A DNA stretch of 25,646 nt from JALWSI01 sp964569095 [NCBI: uncultured Aquificales bacterium] (GTDB lineage Bacteria > Thermosulfidibacterota > Thermosulfidibacteria > Thermosulfidibacterales): the NCBI GenBank assembly GCA_964569095.1, contig CAZMTB010000114.1, positions 1 through 25,646 of the forward strand, given 5' to 3'. This document shows positions 16,234 to 24,057 of the stretch, piece by piece. Every line of letters begins with the position of its first letter. Positions within the stretch are counted from its first letter, which is position 1. A program made the translations under genes and the position numbers. The notes beneath the pieces are model-generated. The model saw only the letters and a list, made by a program, of their open reading frames with translations. It was not told the DNA's origin and ran no database searches.

Positions 16234-17271
16234 AGCAGTTCCAATGGCCACCGACAGCTGGGGGGATATCTCGTAGGTTTGGGTGGGGTTTAGATCAGGA
16301 TGTAGTTCTATCTTTCTAATAGGTAGAAGGTGTTCTACCCTTGTTCCCAAAAGGGAGAAAAGCTCTGCCAGCAGAAAGGGCGTCAGGGAACCTCCTCCGG
16401 TAAGCAGAATAGCCTCTAATCTCTCTGAGCTGCCAAGAAATGCACTTGCCTCTTCCAGGCAGCGCTCTATTCCTTCTCTCAGCTGGGTAGCAATCTGATA
16501 GGCGCCTTCTCTCAGAACAGCCTCGTTTCCTTTACCCATTAGCTTCATCTTCTCTGCGTCTTTAAGCGGGAATCCTAAGTGGGTGGCTAAATTGTGGGTT
16601 ACCAGTATTCCGCCGGTGTCCAAAGATATGCTGGCCACAAGCCTATTCTCTTTCATGGCCACAACATTTGACTCGTAGGCCCCTACGTCTACCACCATGA
16701 AAAGCAGATCCACCATGTCATTGGGATAATTTGCATTTACAACGTTTGCCAAAGCCAAAGGAGTGGAGTAGAGAGCGTTGAGTTCCAGTTCACTGTGAGC
16801 GAATATCTCTTGGTAAAAGTCAACTACACTCTTCTTCACGGCCACGTAGAGGATGTCCAACATTCCTTTGCTCCTCGAGTAAACGAAGTAGCCCATGCTG
16901 AGCTCCTCTGGACTGGAGATGGGTATCTTGGCTGAGAGAATTGATAACACCCTTTCTTCTATATCTCCTTCCTCTTCTGGGGATAGGTTAATTCTACCGG
17001 TAAAGGTGAGTTTTCCAGGAATGGAGAGTCTCACCTTGTTAACCTTTATTCCCGCTGATCTCCAGATGGCGGTTATTTGTTTACCCAGATCTTCTCTCTT
17101 TTCGAGACTCATGTTTATGGAGACCTTTGGAATGGGGGAAACGAGTCCTCCCTGCAAGATGGTTCTCTCTCCCTTGCGGTTCAATAGGGCTATCTTCACG
17201 GCGTTAGTGCTCAACTCCATTCCAACGCAGGCAGATCCCCTTGCACCGCGTATCTTGTCCACAAGGCCCAA
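16216..17271 (-). CDS. pilM: PilM-like type IV pilus ATPase, divergent copy
   Basis: This 351-residue actin-like ATPase is of the PilM family, which sits on the cytoplasmic face of type IV pilus machines and binds the PilN tail. Actin-fold motifs are present: VGMELSTNAVK (phosphate 1), VVDVGAYESNVV (phosphate 2) and LLTGGGSLTPF (adenosine). The frame is open for 48 more codons, but TTG 17271 has GGAGGTG six bases upstream. The resulting start MGLVDKIRG lines up with MGFLDKIKG of the other pilM, so I prefer it. The first phosphate loop is less canonical than in the plus-strand copy. It lies alone on the minus strand, divergent from the eIF2B-like gene and convergent with the cyclase. PilN/PilO are not next to it. 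Confidence 0.82.
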   Translation of the reverse strand: MGLVDKIRGARGSACVGMELSTNAVKIALLNRKGERTILQGGLVSPIPKVSINMSLEKREDLGKQITAIWRSAGIKVNKVRLSIPGKLTFTGRINLSPEEEGDIEERVLSILSAKIPISSPEELSMGYFVYSRSKGMLDILYVAVKKSVVDFYQEIFAHSELELNALYSTPLALANVVNANYPNDMVDLLFMVVDVGAYESNVVAMKENRLVASISLDTGGILVTHNLATHLGFPLKDAEKMKLMGKGNEAVLREGAYQIATQLREGIERCLEEASAFLGSSERLEAILLTGGGSLTPFLLAELFSLLGTRVEHLLPIRKIELHPDLNPTQTYEISPQLSVAIGTALSGIR

Positions 17272-17340
17272 TCCGCACCTCCAAGGTAAGGTAAACCTTC
17301 GCTCTCCTCTACCATTGAAGGGCTTGAAGGTCAACATAGG

Positions 17341-18270
17341 GTGATGATATCCTTCCTTTGTATGAAAAGAGGTATACTGCTTGGGATAGATTCTCTTGGA
17401 AGTGACCGCCAACACGGGGCCTCTCAGATTTGCCGTAAAGCCGCCGAGCTCTTGCTTAAAGTGCTTCTCCAGGGGGATTCAATCTCGTCCGCCGAGTTTT
17501 TCCCGCTTATGAGGACCATTCTTGATTCACAGCCATCCATGGCGCCTTTGATAAACCTCTGTAACAAGGTGATGTTCTTCGTGGAGAGGGGGAGGCGTGG
17601 TGAGGCGGTGGAGTACCTTAGGGAGGTAGTGTCAGGGGGAGATAAGGAGATTCTCTCCATGACGAAGGCGGTGATATCATTGATGGAGAGGGCAAGGAGG
17701 GTCGTTATCTTCTCGTATAGTTCCACCGTTGTCAGGGTTCTGACAGCCTCTAAGTTGTCTCTGCCTGTTCTCACCCACATTGGCTATCCTTTGGGTGATG
17801 GAGAGAGCAGTGCTCGTTCTCTTGTAGAGAGGGGTTTTAAGGTGGTGATTACCAGTGACCTCTGCCTGGCTGGGATGTTGGGGAAGGGAGACATTGTGCT
17901 TACCGGCTGCGATGCGATCACCCCTACCTTTTGGGTGAACAGGGCTGGTACCTATCCCCTTGCTCTGGCGGCCAAGGAGAAGGGCGTTCCTCTCATAGTA
18001 GTTACTGAGACCAGCAAGTTTCTTCCTAAGTCCTTGACGCCTTGGCTCAGGCTTAAACCGGCTCCTGAGGGCGAGTTGGTGGTTGAGTGCGGGAAGTGCA
18101 AGGTGGTACACGGGTATTTCGAGAGAGTGCCGTTGACTCTCATCTCAAAAGTGGTGGTTCCAGAGGGAGAATTTGATCCGGATAAGGTGGTGGAGATGAC
18201 AAACCATAATGCCGAGGTGTCTGTGCTGCTTTCTCGAGCCACATTTGACACGAAAGGTGCCTCCTTGTAG
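17341..18270 (+). CDS. eIF2B-like / ribose-1,5-bisphosphate isomerase-fold protein
   Basis: The 309-residue protein has the IF-2B alpha/beta/delta fold, shared by eIF2B regulatory subunits, MtnA and ribose-1,5-bisphosphate isomerase. Recognisable parts are the N-terminal helix with DRQHGASQICRKAAELL, the loop VVIFSYSSTVVRVL (122-134), and the signature TGCDAITPTFWVNRAGTY (188-205) with the conserved Asp191, followed by ALAAKEKGVPLIVVTETSKF. The loop has Ser-Tyr-Ser-Ser where the isomerases carry their catalytic Cys, so isomerase activity is doubtful. It may instead bind a nucleotide or sugar phosphate. The start is uncertain: GTG 17341, ATG 17344 or ATG 17362 (302 residues); none has a good SD. 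It lies upstream of pilM in the same direction with a 39-base gap. A functional link to pili is unknown. Confidence 0.75.
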   Translation: MMISFLCMKRGILLGIDSLGSDRQHGASQICRKAAELLLKVLLQGDSISSAEFFPLMRTILDSQPSMAPLINLCNKVMFFVERGRRGEAVEYLREVVSGGDKEILSMTKAVISLMERARRVVIFSYSSTVVRVLTASKLSLPVLTHIGYPLGDGESSARSLVERGFKVVITSDLCLAGMLGKGDIVLTGCDAITPTFWVNRAGTYPLALAAKEKGVPLIVVTETSKFLPKSLTPWLRLKPAPEGELVVECGKCKVVHGYFERVPLTLISKVVVPEGEFDPDKVVEMTNHNAEVSVLLSRATFDTKGASL

Positions 18271-18309
18271 GGTTGCTTGGTACTAAGTAGGACGAAAAGG
18301 GGACGAATA

Positions 18310-19383
18310 GTGGGATTTCTGGATAAGATTAAAGGATTCAGTTTTGGAGGAAAGAGCCAACCTTTGGGCATAGAGATCGGTTCCTCCGCGGTAAAGGTGG
18401 TGGAACTTGTGGATAAGGGGGGTAATTTTATTCTTCAGGATGCCCACGTGGTTTCTATTCCCAGGGGTCTCGTTGTGGGGGGAGTGATAAAAGACAGGGA
18501 GACCATGGTGTCTGAGCTTGAGGGTCTTTGGGATACCCTTGGGCTTAAGAAGAGGGAAGTGGCCTTTGCCCTACCGGGAAACTTCTCAATGATAGAGACC
18601 TTCTCTCTACCTGCGGAGGTGAGTGAGGAGGAGATAACGGCTGAGGTGGAGAAACGGGTGGCAACCACCATTCCCCTAAAGAAGGAAGAACTAACCTTTG
18701 ATTTCGACGTCTATCCTCCAGAGGAAGATGAAGGGGAGGGAAAGTTGCAGGTGATTTACGCTATCGCCAGGAGGGAGATGGTGGATTCATATAGGCACAT
18801 TCTTGAAGCTGCAGGGCTTTCCTTGGAATCGGTGAAACCAACACCCGTCTGTTTGGCGAACGTCGTGGCTGCAAACTCCGTGTTCAAAAAGGGAGAGGCT
18901 GTTCTGGTGCTGGAGATTGGGAGTGACAGCACCAACCTTCTGGTTCTTAGAGACCAGAGAATACTTTACAGTCGTAACATCTCTGTTGGCGGTGGGATGG
19001 TGACCCAGTTGATAGCCGAGAAGCTGAACGTCTCTTTCTCTGATGCCGAGAAGATGAAGCTTAAGAGTGGAGAAGTGGATAAGCATATCTTGAGGGATGC
19101 GGCGGTTGCTTTGGCCGCCAAGCTTCAAGGGGAGATAAGCGTTTCTTTGGGGCAGATCGAGGGAGCATTGGGTATCAGTTTGGATCTCCAGAAGGTTCTA
19201 ATCACAGGAGGGGGGGCGAAGAGCATATTTCTCGAGGACGAGCTTGCCTCGCTATTGGGTATGCAGGTTGAGGCCTTGATACCCATCAAAAACATAGCCC
19301 TGTCCACTAGGCTTGATCCACCTTCGCTGGCGGTTATTGCCCCGCGCATCGCGGCGGTAATAGGTCTATTGCTCAAGGATTAG
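18310..19383 (+). CDS. pilM: PilM, type IV pilus actin-like ATPase
   Basis: This 357-residue PilM is a cytoplasmic actin-fold ATPase that couples to PilN/PilO of the type IV pilus alignment complex. ATP-binding motifs are canonical: LGIEIGSSAVKVVEL (19-33), VLEIGSDSTNLLVL (200-213) and LITGGGAKS (298-306). The central part (VKPTPVCLANVV, then SVGGGMVTQLIAEKLNVSFSDAEKMK) is typical of PilM. GTG 18310 is preceded by AGGGGA (18297-18302) at 7 bases and yields the N-terminus MGFLDKIKG, matching the minus-strand paralogue; an earlier in-frame GTG at 18277 would add 11 residues. It probably shares a transcript with the eIF2B-like gene. PilN, PilO and PilQ, which usually follow pilM, are absent, so the pilus genes must be dispersed. 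Confidence 0.92.
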   Translation: MGFLDKIKGFSFGGKSQPLGIEIGSSAVKVVELVDKGGNFILQDAHVVSIPRGLVVGGVIKDRETMVSELEGLWDTLGLKKREVAFALPGNFSMIETFSLPAEVSEEEITAEVEKRVATTIPLKKEELTFDFDVYPPEEDEGEGKLQVIYAIARREMVDSYRHILEAAGLSLESVKPTPVCLANVVAANSVFKKGEAVLVLEIGSDSTNLLVLRDQRILYSRNISVGGGMVTQLIAEKLNVSFSDAEKMKLKSGEVDKHILRDAAVALAAKLQGEISVSLGQIEGALGISLDLQKVLITGGGAKSIFLEDELASLLGMQVEALIPIKNIALSTRLDPPSLAVIAPRIAAVIGLLLKD

Positions 19384-19585
19384 AGGGTGCTCTTCATTAA
19401 ACCCTGTCAGTAATTATTGAGGTAACCTGAGTCTTAGGCTCTAATTCTTCCAGCCCCTTGCCGTGGAAAGGGCTTATTCGTAGTGTTGGGGCCATGCTGG
19501 TTAAGGGGGAAGATAATCTAGATATGGAGGCCGGGGGGATAGCCTTTTCGGTTGGGTCTCCTCTTTTCATTATGTGAGGATGCGT

Positions 19586-20515
19586 ATGACCTGGGATCTC
19601 TACTTCAAGATCATCGTGCGCTTGGCGGTTATGGTGTGGTTGGGGGTTTTTGGTGGGAGACTTCTGGAGGAGAGCGGCAAGGCCTCCTTTATTCATAGGC
19701 TCACAGGTCCACTTACCAGATTTGCCAAGTTGCCCCCTTTTTGCGGTACTGCCATGACCTCCTCTTTTTTCGCGGGGTTCTCGGGGGATGCCCTGCTGGG
19801 AAGCTACTACCGAGAGAACCGTTTGACGGAGAAGCAGGCGATTCTGGCCTCTATGATGCTCAATCTTCCCTTCTACATCTCCTTTCTGCCCATGCTGGTA
19901 GGTATAGTATACCCTTTGATGGGAACGCTGGGCTTGGTCTATCTTGCTTTCCAGGTGGGTGTTAGCGCAGGGGTTACCGTTATTGCTGCGGTGGTGAGCC
20001 ATTTCTTTTTCCAGAACGGTAGAGGAGAGGTGGTTTTAGAGGTAGAGTTTCCTGAGCCATTGCCGTTGTCCGAGGCTGCCAGAAGGGCCTACCGTGAGGC
20101 GTTCAAGATGACTTTGAGGATCATGTTGATAGCTGCTCCCATTCTGGCTGCAGTGGTGGTCTTGGTGGAACACGACCTCTTCTCTTGGTTGCAGGGGACT
20201 ATTCCAAGCTGGGTGAGAATCCCTGGAATTCCTCCCGTGGGTTTGCCAGGAGTGATTGCGCAGGGATTTCACATCTCCAGTGGTGCGGCGGTTACCGGTG
20301 GTATGTTACACCTCGGGGTGATTGCTCCAAAAGAGGCCTTGCTTGTCATGCTCATGGGAAACTTGGTTGGTACCCCTTTTCGCAGCGTTAGGATCCTTCT
20401 TCCCACATACCTGGCGGCCTATGGTGGCAGGATAGGGATAAAGGTTCTCTTTGTGGTTCAAGGGGTGAGAACGCTCCTCGTGATTATGGCGTACCTGTTG
20501 GTGCTGTGGTGGTGA
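19586..20515 (+). CDS. Nucleoside-recognition (Gate) domain membrane protein
   Basis: This integral membrane protein of 309 residues is of the nucleoside recognition (Gate) type found in spore-maturation SpmA/SpmB-like and archaeal membrane proteins. It has about eight hydrophobic segments, grouped as two halves separated by a hydrophilic linker (about 142-170, RGEVVLEVEFPEPLPLSEAARRAY region). FAGFSGDALLGSYY in the first half and FHISSGAAVTGG with LLVMLMGNLVGTP in the second resemble the paired Gate repeats. Transport of a nucleoside or ion is inferred only from the family. ATG 19586 has GAGGA five bases upstream; GTG 19574 and ATG 19580 are further possible starts. It converges on the DppB-like gene with only 11 bases between stops. 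Confidence 0.78.
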   Translation: MTWDLYFKIIVRLAVMVWLGVFGGRLLEESGKASFIHRLTGPLTRFAKLPPFCGTAMTSSFFAGFSGDALLGSYYRENRLTEKQAILASMMLNLPFYISFLPMLVGIVYPLMGTLGLVYLAFQVGVSAGVTVIAAVVSHFFFQNGRGEVVLEVEFPEPLPLSEAARRAYREAFKMTLRIMLIAAPILAAVVVLVEHDLFSWLQGTIPSWVRIPGIPPVGLPGVIAQGFHISSGAAVTGGMLHLGVIAPKEALLVMLMGNLVGTPFRSVRILLPTYLAAYGGRIGIKVLFVVQGVRTLLVIMAYLLVLWW

Positions 20516-20526
20516 GGTGGTGAAAA

Positions 20527-21498
20527 TTACTTGTAGCGTATCCTGGGATCCACCAGCGAGTAGGAGACGTCTGCCATCAGATTTCCCAGCAACGTGAGGA
20601 GGGCCCCTATGGTGAGAATGCCCATTATGGTGGGGTAGTCCCTTGCCAACGCTGACTCGTAGAAGAGTTGTCCCATGCCGGGAATTGCGAAGATGGTCTC
20701 GAATATGACGCTACCGCCGATGAGACCAGGAACGGAGAGTCCCAGGAGAGTCACAACTGGTAGAAGGGCGTTTCTAAAGGCATGGCGTCTCACCACCTGG
20801 TACTGGCTTAGTCCCTTTGCCTTGGCTGCTACGATATATTCTTGGCTCAAAACCTCGAGCATTGATTGCCTCATGTAGCGAGAGAATCCAGCCAGCCCGC
20901 CGAAGGCCATGATGAATATGGGCAGGATCAGGTGGCGTGCCCTGTCGAGCCAGAGCTGGAAAGGTGTTAGGGTGTCAGCATTGAGGGATTGAAGTCCTGA
21001 GATTGGCAGCAAGTGGGTTTTCACTCCCAAGAGTATCATGAGTACCAATGCCAGCCAGAAGGAGGGGGTAGAGAAACCTACAAACACGAAGACGGTCAAC
21101 GCCCTGTCGATTAGGGAGTTCCTCTTCAAGGCCGAGAGTATCCCCATGGGTATGGACACCAGCAGTATCAGTACCAATGCCATGAGGTTCAGCATTATGG
21201 TTATGGTGATTCTCTCTTTTATCTTCTGGATTACCGGTTTACCGTCCACAAAGGAGGTTCCAAAGTCCAGGTGGGCAATTCTCTTCAGCCAGTTGAGGTA
21301 TTGGAGGGGCAGGGGCTTGTCCAGACCGTATATCTTTTCAAGCCTCTTCACTGCCTCGGGCTTCACCTTTGGGTTGAAGGCCCCTTGGTAAAAGGTGGGG
21401 TTTCCCGGTGCCAGGCGTATTACGAAGAATGTTATCAGAGTGATACCAAGGATGAGAGGGATCATCTCCAATACCCTTCTTGTGACGTACCTTACCAC
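20527..21498 (-). CDS. ABC transporter permease, DppB/OppB family
   Basis: This inner-membrane permease of 323 residues is of the peptide/nickel/oligopeptide type. It starts with the typical [24 protein letters not shown] helix. 'RLAPGNP' and the loop '[19 protein letters not shown]' are DppB hallmarks, and six membrane helices follow. The cytoplasmic EAA loop ([29 protein letters not shown]) docks the ATPase. The end '[11 protein letters not shown]' is also classic. GTG 21498 has GGGAG 8 bases upstream; the frame is open for 24 codons more, but those are poorly hydrophobic. DppB normally works with DppC, two ATPases and a binding protein, none of which is in this window, so this copy stands alone. 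A weak minus-strand promoter (TTGACC-17-TAAGGG) lies upstream. Confidence 0.92.
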   Translation of the reverse strand: MVRYVTRRVLEMIPLILGITLITFFVIRLAPGNPTFYQGAFNPKVKPEAVKRLEKIYGLDKPLPLQYLNWLKRIAHLDFGTSFVDGKPVIQKIKERITITIMLNLMALVLILLVSIPMGILSALKRNSLIDRALTVFVFVGFSTPSFWLALVLMILLGVKTHLLPISGLQSLNADTLTPFQLWLDRARHLILPIFIMAFGGLAGFSRYMRQSMLEVLSQEYIVAAKAKGLSQYQVVRRHAFRNALLPVVTLLGLSVPGLIGGSVIFETIFAIPGMGQLFYESALARDYPTIMGILTIGALLTLLGNLMADVSYSLVDPRIRYK

Positions 21499-21598
21499 AC
21501 TTAGTTCTCCCTGTAGGTCTCTTTCCTCTCCATGGGGGTATCCCTTAACGGCAGAGTGGTGGTGGGTCAAGATGAAGAGGGTTGATGATGGACCTCTG

Positions 21599-21627
21599 TT
21601 GACTGTTGGATGTTATGCGTGTAAAGG
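21599..21627 (+). promoter_or_regulatory. Candidate promoter for the HAMP-DUF4388-GTPase operon
   Basis: TTGACT (21599-21604, five of six matches) and TAAAGG (21622-21627, three of six) are spaced 17 bases. They lie about 40 bases before the TTG start at 21667. The -35 is convincing and the -10 is not. Confidence 0.35.
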
Positions 21628-21666
21628 CTTGGTTATCCTGATACCTGTGGAAAGGAGGCATCTTTT

Positions 21667-22638
21667 TTGGGCGTAGGTAAGAGGGTTGTGGTGATAATGG
21701 TAGTGGTAGGAGTGCTCCTCACCACAGGTGGCTACTATCTGTTGTGCTCTATTCCTTCGTTTCCTTCCATTGCAGAGAGGGTGAAAGAGGTGGTTGAAAC
21801 GAGCAAAGATCCCAACTCTGCCGAGGGGCTTTTGAGAGAGATGATGGCCAAGGAGAGCGGTTTGATCTCGGTAGAGGTTGAGGGGTTTGCTGAAGGGGAC
21901 GGATTGATCCTGGAAAAGGAGCTTCAGGGTGAAGAGCCGGTTGTGAAGGTTTCTCTCCCATTTAAGAATGGGGTAATAACCGTTGGTCTGAGTAGGTCCC
22001 TTTTTTTGAAACAGAGCATAGGGGCTAGGGTTCTGCTGTTTGGTGTTATTTATCTGGTTGTTTTTTGCACCGTTGTTCTATTTATCCTGCAGGGGGTTAA
22101 CGAGCGCCTCTTGTCCATTGCCGGTTATCTGAAAGAGGCAGAGATTGAAGAGCTCGACGAGCTCACCATGGAGAGGTGGCCTCCCGAAATAAAGCAGGTT
22201 GTTGCCTCTATCGACATCCTCTTGAAAAAGGTGGAGAAGCGTCTGAAGTTAAAGGTGGAAGAGGCGAGGAGAGACAGGCTCTTCGTGCACAACGCCATGG
22301 TGGAGCTGGTTGAGTGCTTAAACCAGGCTGCCCAGGGCAACTTGAGGGTTAGGGCCGAGACGCCTGCTGACATAGTGGGGGCCTTGGGTGAGGCGTTCAA
22401 TGATGCCGTGGCGATTCTGGAGAACCGTATCTCGGATGCCCAAAGGGTGCTCTACGAGCTGGAGAAGGCATTTGAGGGGGGATGCGAGGAGACTGAGAGC
22501 ATAAGAGAAGACCTTGCCAAGGCTAAGAGGGCCTTGTTCTACTTCAAGACGGAGGTGGCAAGAAGAATAGAGTCTGGTTCTCCCGCCGGAAGCCTCTCTC
22601 AGTCGGAGCCTTCGGAGAGGGCAGGGGAAGGTTCCTGA
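21667..22638 (+). CDS. Membrane sensor-like protein with HAMP-like region
   Basis: The product is a 323-residue protein with one membrane helix at about 6-27, an external domain of some 90 residues, a second helix at about 119-142 and a long cytoplasmic helical region. HAMP-like segments are visible at about 143-190 and more clearly at 210-252 (AAQGNLRVRAETPADIVGALGEAFNDAV, resembling G-x-L...D-x-iG-x-L...fN). It ends in a charged coiled coil and a Ser/Glu-rich tail. No kinase, GGDEF or methyl-accepting output domain is present. I infer that it passes an external signal to the next two genes. TTG 21667 has a strong SD (AAAGGAGG, 21651-21658). It overlaps the DUF4388 gene by one base (TGATG), so coupling is tight. 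Confidence 0.7.
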   Translation: MGVGKRVVVIMVVVGVLLTTGGYYLLCSIPSFPSIAERVKEVVETSKDPNSAEGLLREMMAKESGLISVEVEGFAEGDGLILEKELQGEEPVVKVSLPFKNGVITVGLSRSLFLKQSIGARVLLFGVIYLVVFCTVVLFILQGVNERLLSIAGYLKEAEIEELDELTMERWPPEIKQVVASIDILLKKVEKRLKLKVEEARRDRLFVHNAMVELVECLNQAAQGNLRVRAETPADIVGALGEAFNDAVAILENRISDAQRVLYELEKAFEGGCEETESIREDLAKAKRALFYFKTEVARRIESGSPAGSLSQSEPSERAGEGS

Positions 22639-23345
22639 TGGCCGTTAAGGGTGATCTTCAACTCTTTCATCCCATAGAGGTGTTTCAACTGATAAAGTCC
22701 AACAGGGAGACAGGCGTGCTTCTCATCTCGTCTCCTGACCTTTTGGGAGGGGTCTATTTTGTGGAAGGGGACATAGTTTACGCTACCACCGCGAAGAAGA
22801 TGTACGACTTCTTTTCAAAAAAGAAGTTCACCAACTTTTTGAAGGCGATGAAAGAGGAAGGGGAGAATGGTTCCCTATGGCAAGAGGTTATAGATACCCT
22901 TTTGAAGGTTACCAAGGTCACCAAGGGTTCATTTGCCTTTGAGGAGGCCAGTTTCTTCTTGGAGGAGGGATTCAAGCCGGTCTTGATACCCTCAGAGTTC
23001 GTCATCATGGAGGCCACGAGGCAGCTCGACGATTGGGACGTGGTGGGTAGAAAGATAAGCTCTCTTCAACTGGTCTTTGAGAGGAGGGACAACTGGGAAG
23101 AGATGGCCAAGAGAGCGGAGCTATCTTCTGAAGAGATGGAGATTCTCCAGGCCATCGACGGGGAACGAAGCGTTGAGAAGGTTATAGAGGCCTCGGGAAG
23201 ACCTTCGAAGGAGGTGACCAGGGTACTGTTTGGTCTCCTCTGCGCCGGTATAATAGGCAGGGCTCGTAAACGTCCCAAGCTTGAGAAACGCTGGATAACC
23301 AGGGGGCTCTTGAGGCGGCTGATAAGGAGGATACGGGGCATATAA
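22638..23345 (+). CDS. DUF4388 (PATAN-like) domain protein
   Basis: The product is a 235-residue soluble protein. Its N-terminal part, MAVKGDLQLFHPIEVFQLI with 'GVLLISS...GGVYFVEGDIVYATT' (about 1-51), is the DUF4388/PATAN pattern, known in bacterial signalling proteins near response regulators and small GTPases. A further helical domain spans about 55-130. The C-terminal part (about 160-208, LSSEEMEILQAIDGERSVEKVIEASG) resembles a winged-helix/dimerisation module seen in other DUF4388 proteins. The end is strongly basic (RRLIRRIRGI). It overlaps both neighbours by one base (TGATG and TAATG), so the three products are probably made in fixed ratio. It may be an adaptor between membrane sensor and GTPase; this is inference. 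Confidence 0.75.
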   Translation: MAVKGDLQLFHPIEVFQLIKSNRETGVLLISSPDLLGGVYFVEGDIVYATTAKKMYDFFSKKKFTNFLKAMKEEGENGSLWQEVIDTLLKVTKVTKGSFAFEEASFFLEEGFKPVLIPSEFVIMEATRQLDDWDVVGRKISSLQLVFERRDNWEEMAKRAELSSEEMEILQAIDGERSVEKVIEASGRPSKEVTRVLFGLLCAGIIGRARKRPKLEKRWITRGLLRRLIRRIRGI

Positions 23346-23869
23346 TGAATGTTAAAATAGTTGTCTCTGGCCCCTTTGCCTCTGGTAAGACCCAATTCAT
23401 AAAGACGCTCAGCGAGATAGATGTGGTCTCTACCGAAAGAAGGATACGCTCTGACGAGGAGAAGAGGGTTAAGGAAGAGACCACCGTTGCCATGGACTTC
23501 GGCAAGTTGACCATTGACAAGAATCTCGTGCTCTACCTTTTTGGTACCCCAGGGCAAGAGAGGTTCGACTTCATGTGGCAGATTCTTGGGGAAGGTGCCC
23601 TTGGAGTGGTGGTGATGGTGGACAGTACGGATGGCGATAACATAAGAAAGGCCAGAAAGATAATAGACTTCTTTTACACAGAGATAGGAACCACCTATGT
23701 GGTTGCTGCCAACAAGCAGGATTTGCCAAACGCTTGGCCTCCCGACTTTATTCGCTCGTATCTTGACCTTGATAATAGCGTGAAGGTTGTGCCTTGCGTC
23801 GCCACCGAAAAAGAGAGCGCCAAAAACGTGCTTTTGGAGCTTTTGGAGCTTGTGTTGGAGAGGGTGTGA
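23345..23869 (+). CDS. MglA-like Ras-family small GTPase
   Basis: This 174-residue bacterial Ras-like GTPase is of the MglA/Arf-like group. All G boxes are readable: G1 GPFASGKT (9-16), G2 Thr46/Thr47 in EETTVAMDFG, G3 FGTPGQERF (66-74) and G4 NKQD (123-126). G5 is CVATEK (151-156), where Ras proteins have SAK. The TPGQ form of G3 (instead of DxxGQ) is the MglA family mark. MglA sets front-rear polarity of type IV pili and gliding machinery, and a GAP of the MglB/roadblock family usually sits next to it. Here there is none; the neighbours are a DUF4388 protein and a membrane sensor-like protein. With two pilM genes within 8 kb, a role in twitching polarity is plausible. Confidence 0.9.
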   Translation: MNVKIVVSGPFASGKTQFIKTLSEIDVVSTERRIRSDEEKRVKEETTVAMDFGKLTIDKNLVLYLFGTPGQERFDFMWQILGEGALGVVVMVDSTDGDNIRKARKIIDFFYTEIGTTYVVAANKQDLPNAWPPDFIRSYLDLDNSVKVVPCVATEKESAKNVLLELLELVLERV

Positions 23870-23981
23870 GCGTAGTTCTCAACACAAGATATTGTGGCAT
23901 CTTCTGTAACTTTTCAATATGTTGTATTCATGAGGTCTTAATAACGAGTTTTATTATTCACATTGATGGTATGTTGTGCTA

Positions 23982-24057
23982 TCTCCTCCGAAGAGGCTAA
24001 AGGAGAAGTTCTATTTCCCGAAAAGGAATAGTGGTGTCTCACCATTTCGGAGGTGAG
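23982..24057 (+). promoter_or_regulatory. NeuB-gene leader that can mask its ribosome-binding site
   Basis: The SD of the next gene lies in TTCGGAGG (24046-24053). The upstream sequence CCTCCGAA (23985-23992) is its exact 8-base complement. It can alternatively form a local hairpin CCTC-CGAA-GAGG (23985-23996). Nearer the gene, CTCACC (24038-24043) pairs with GGTGAG (24052-24057), also covering the SD, and the same CACC can instead pair with GGTG (24033-24036). Mutually exclusive pairings of this kind fit a translational switch, though short complements to an SD also arise by chance. Confidence 0.35.

Noticed and set aside
17272-17415. 48-codon N-terminal extension of the minus-strand pilM
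   Set aside because: The paralogue starts at the equivalent of TTG 17271, which has a strong SD; the extension has no similarity.
19494-19577. Possible small plus-strand gene of 27 codons ending at the Gate-protein start
   Set aside because: It has a plausible sequence but no clear SD and no family; too short to support from one genome.
19397-20002. Minus-strand reading frame of 201 codons over the Gate-protein start
   Set aside because: Its product is rich in His/Arg/Gln with no domain; the plus-strand membrane protein is far better supported.
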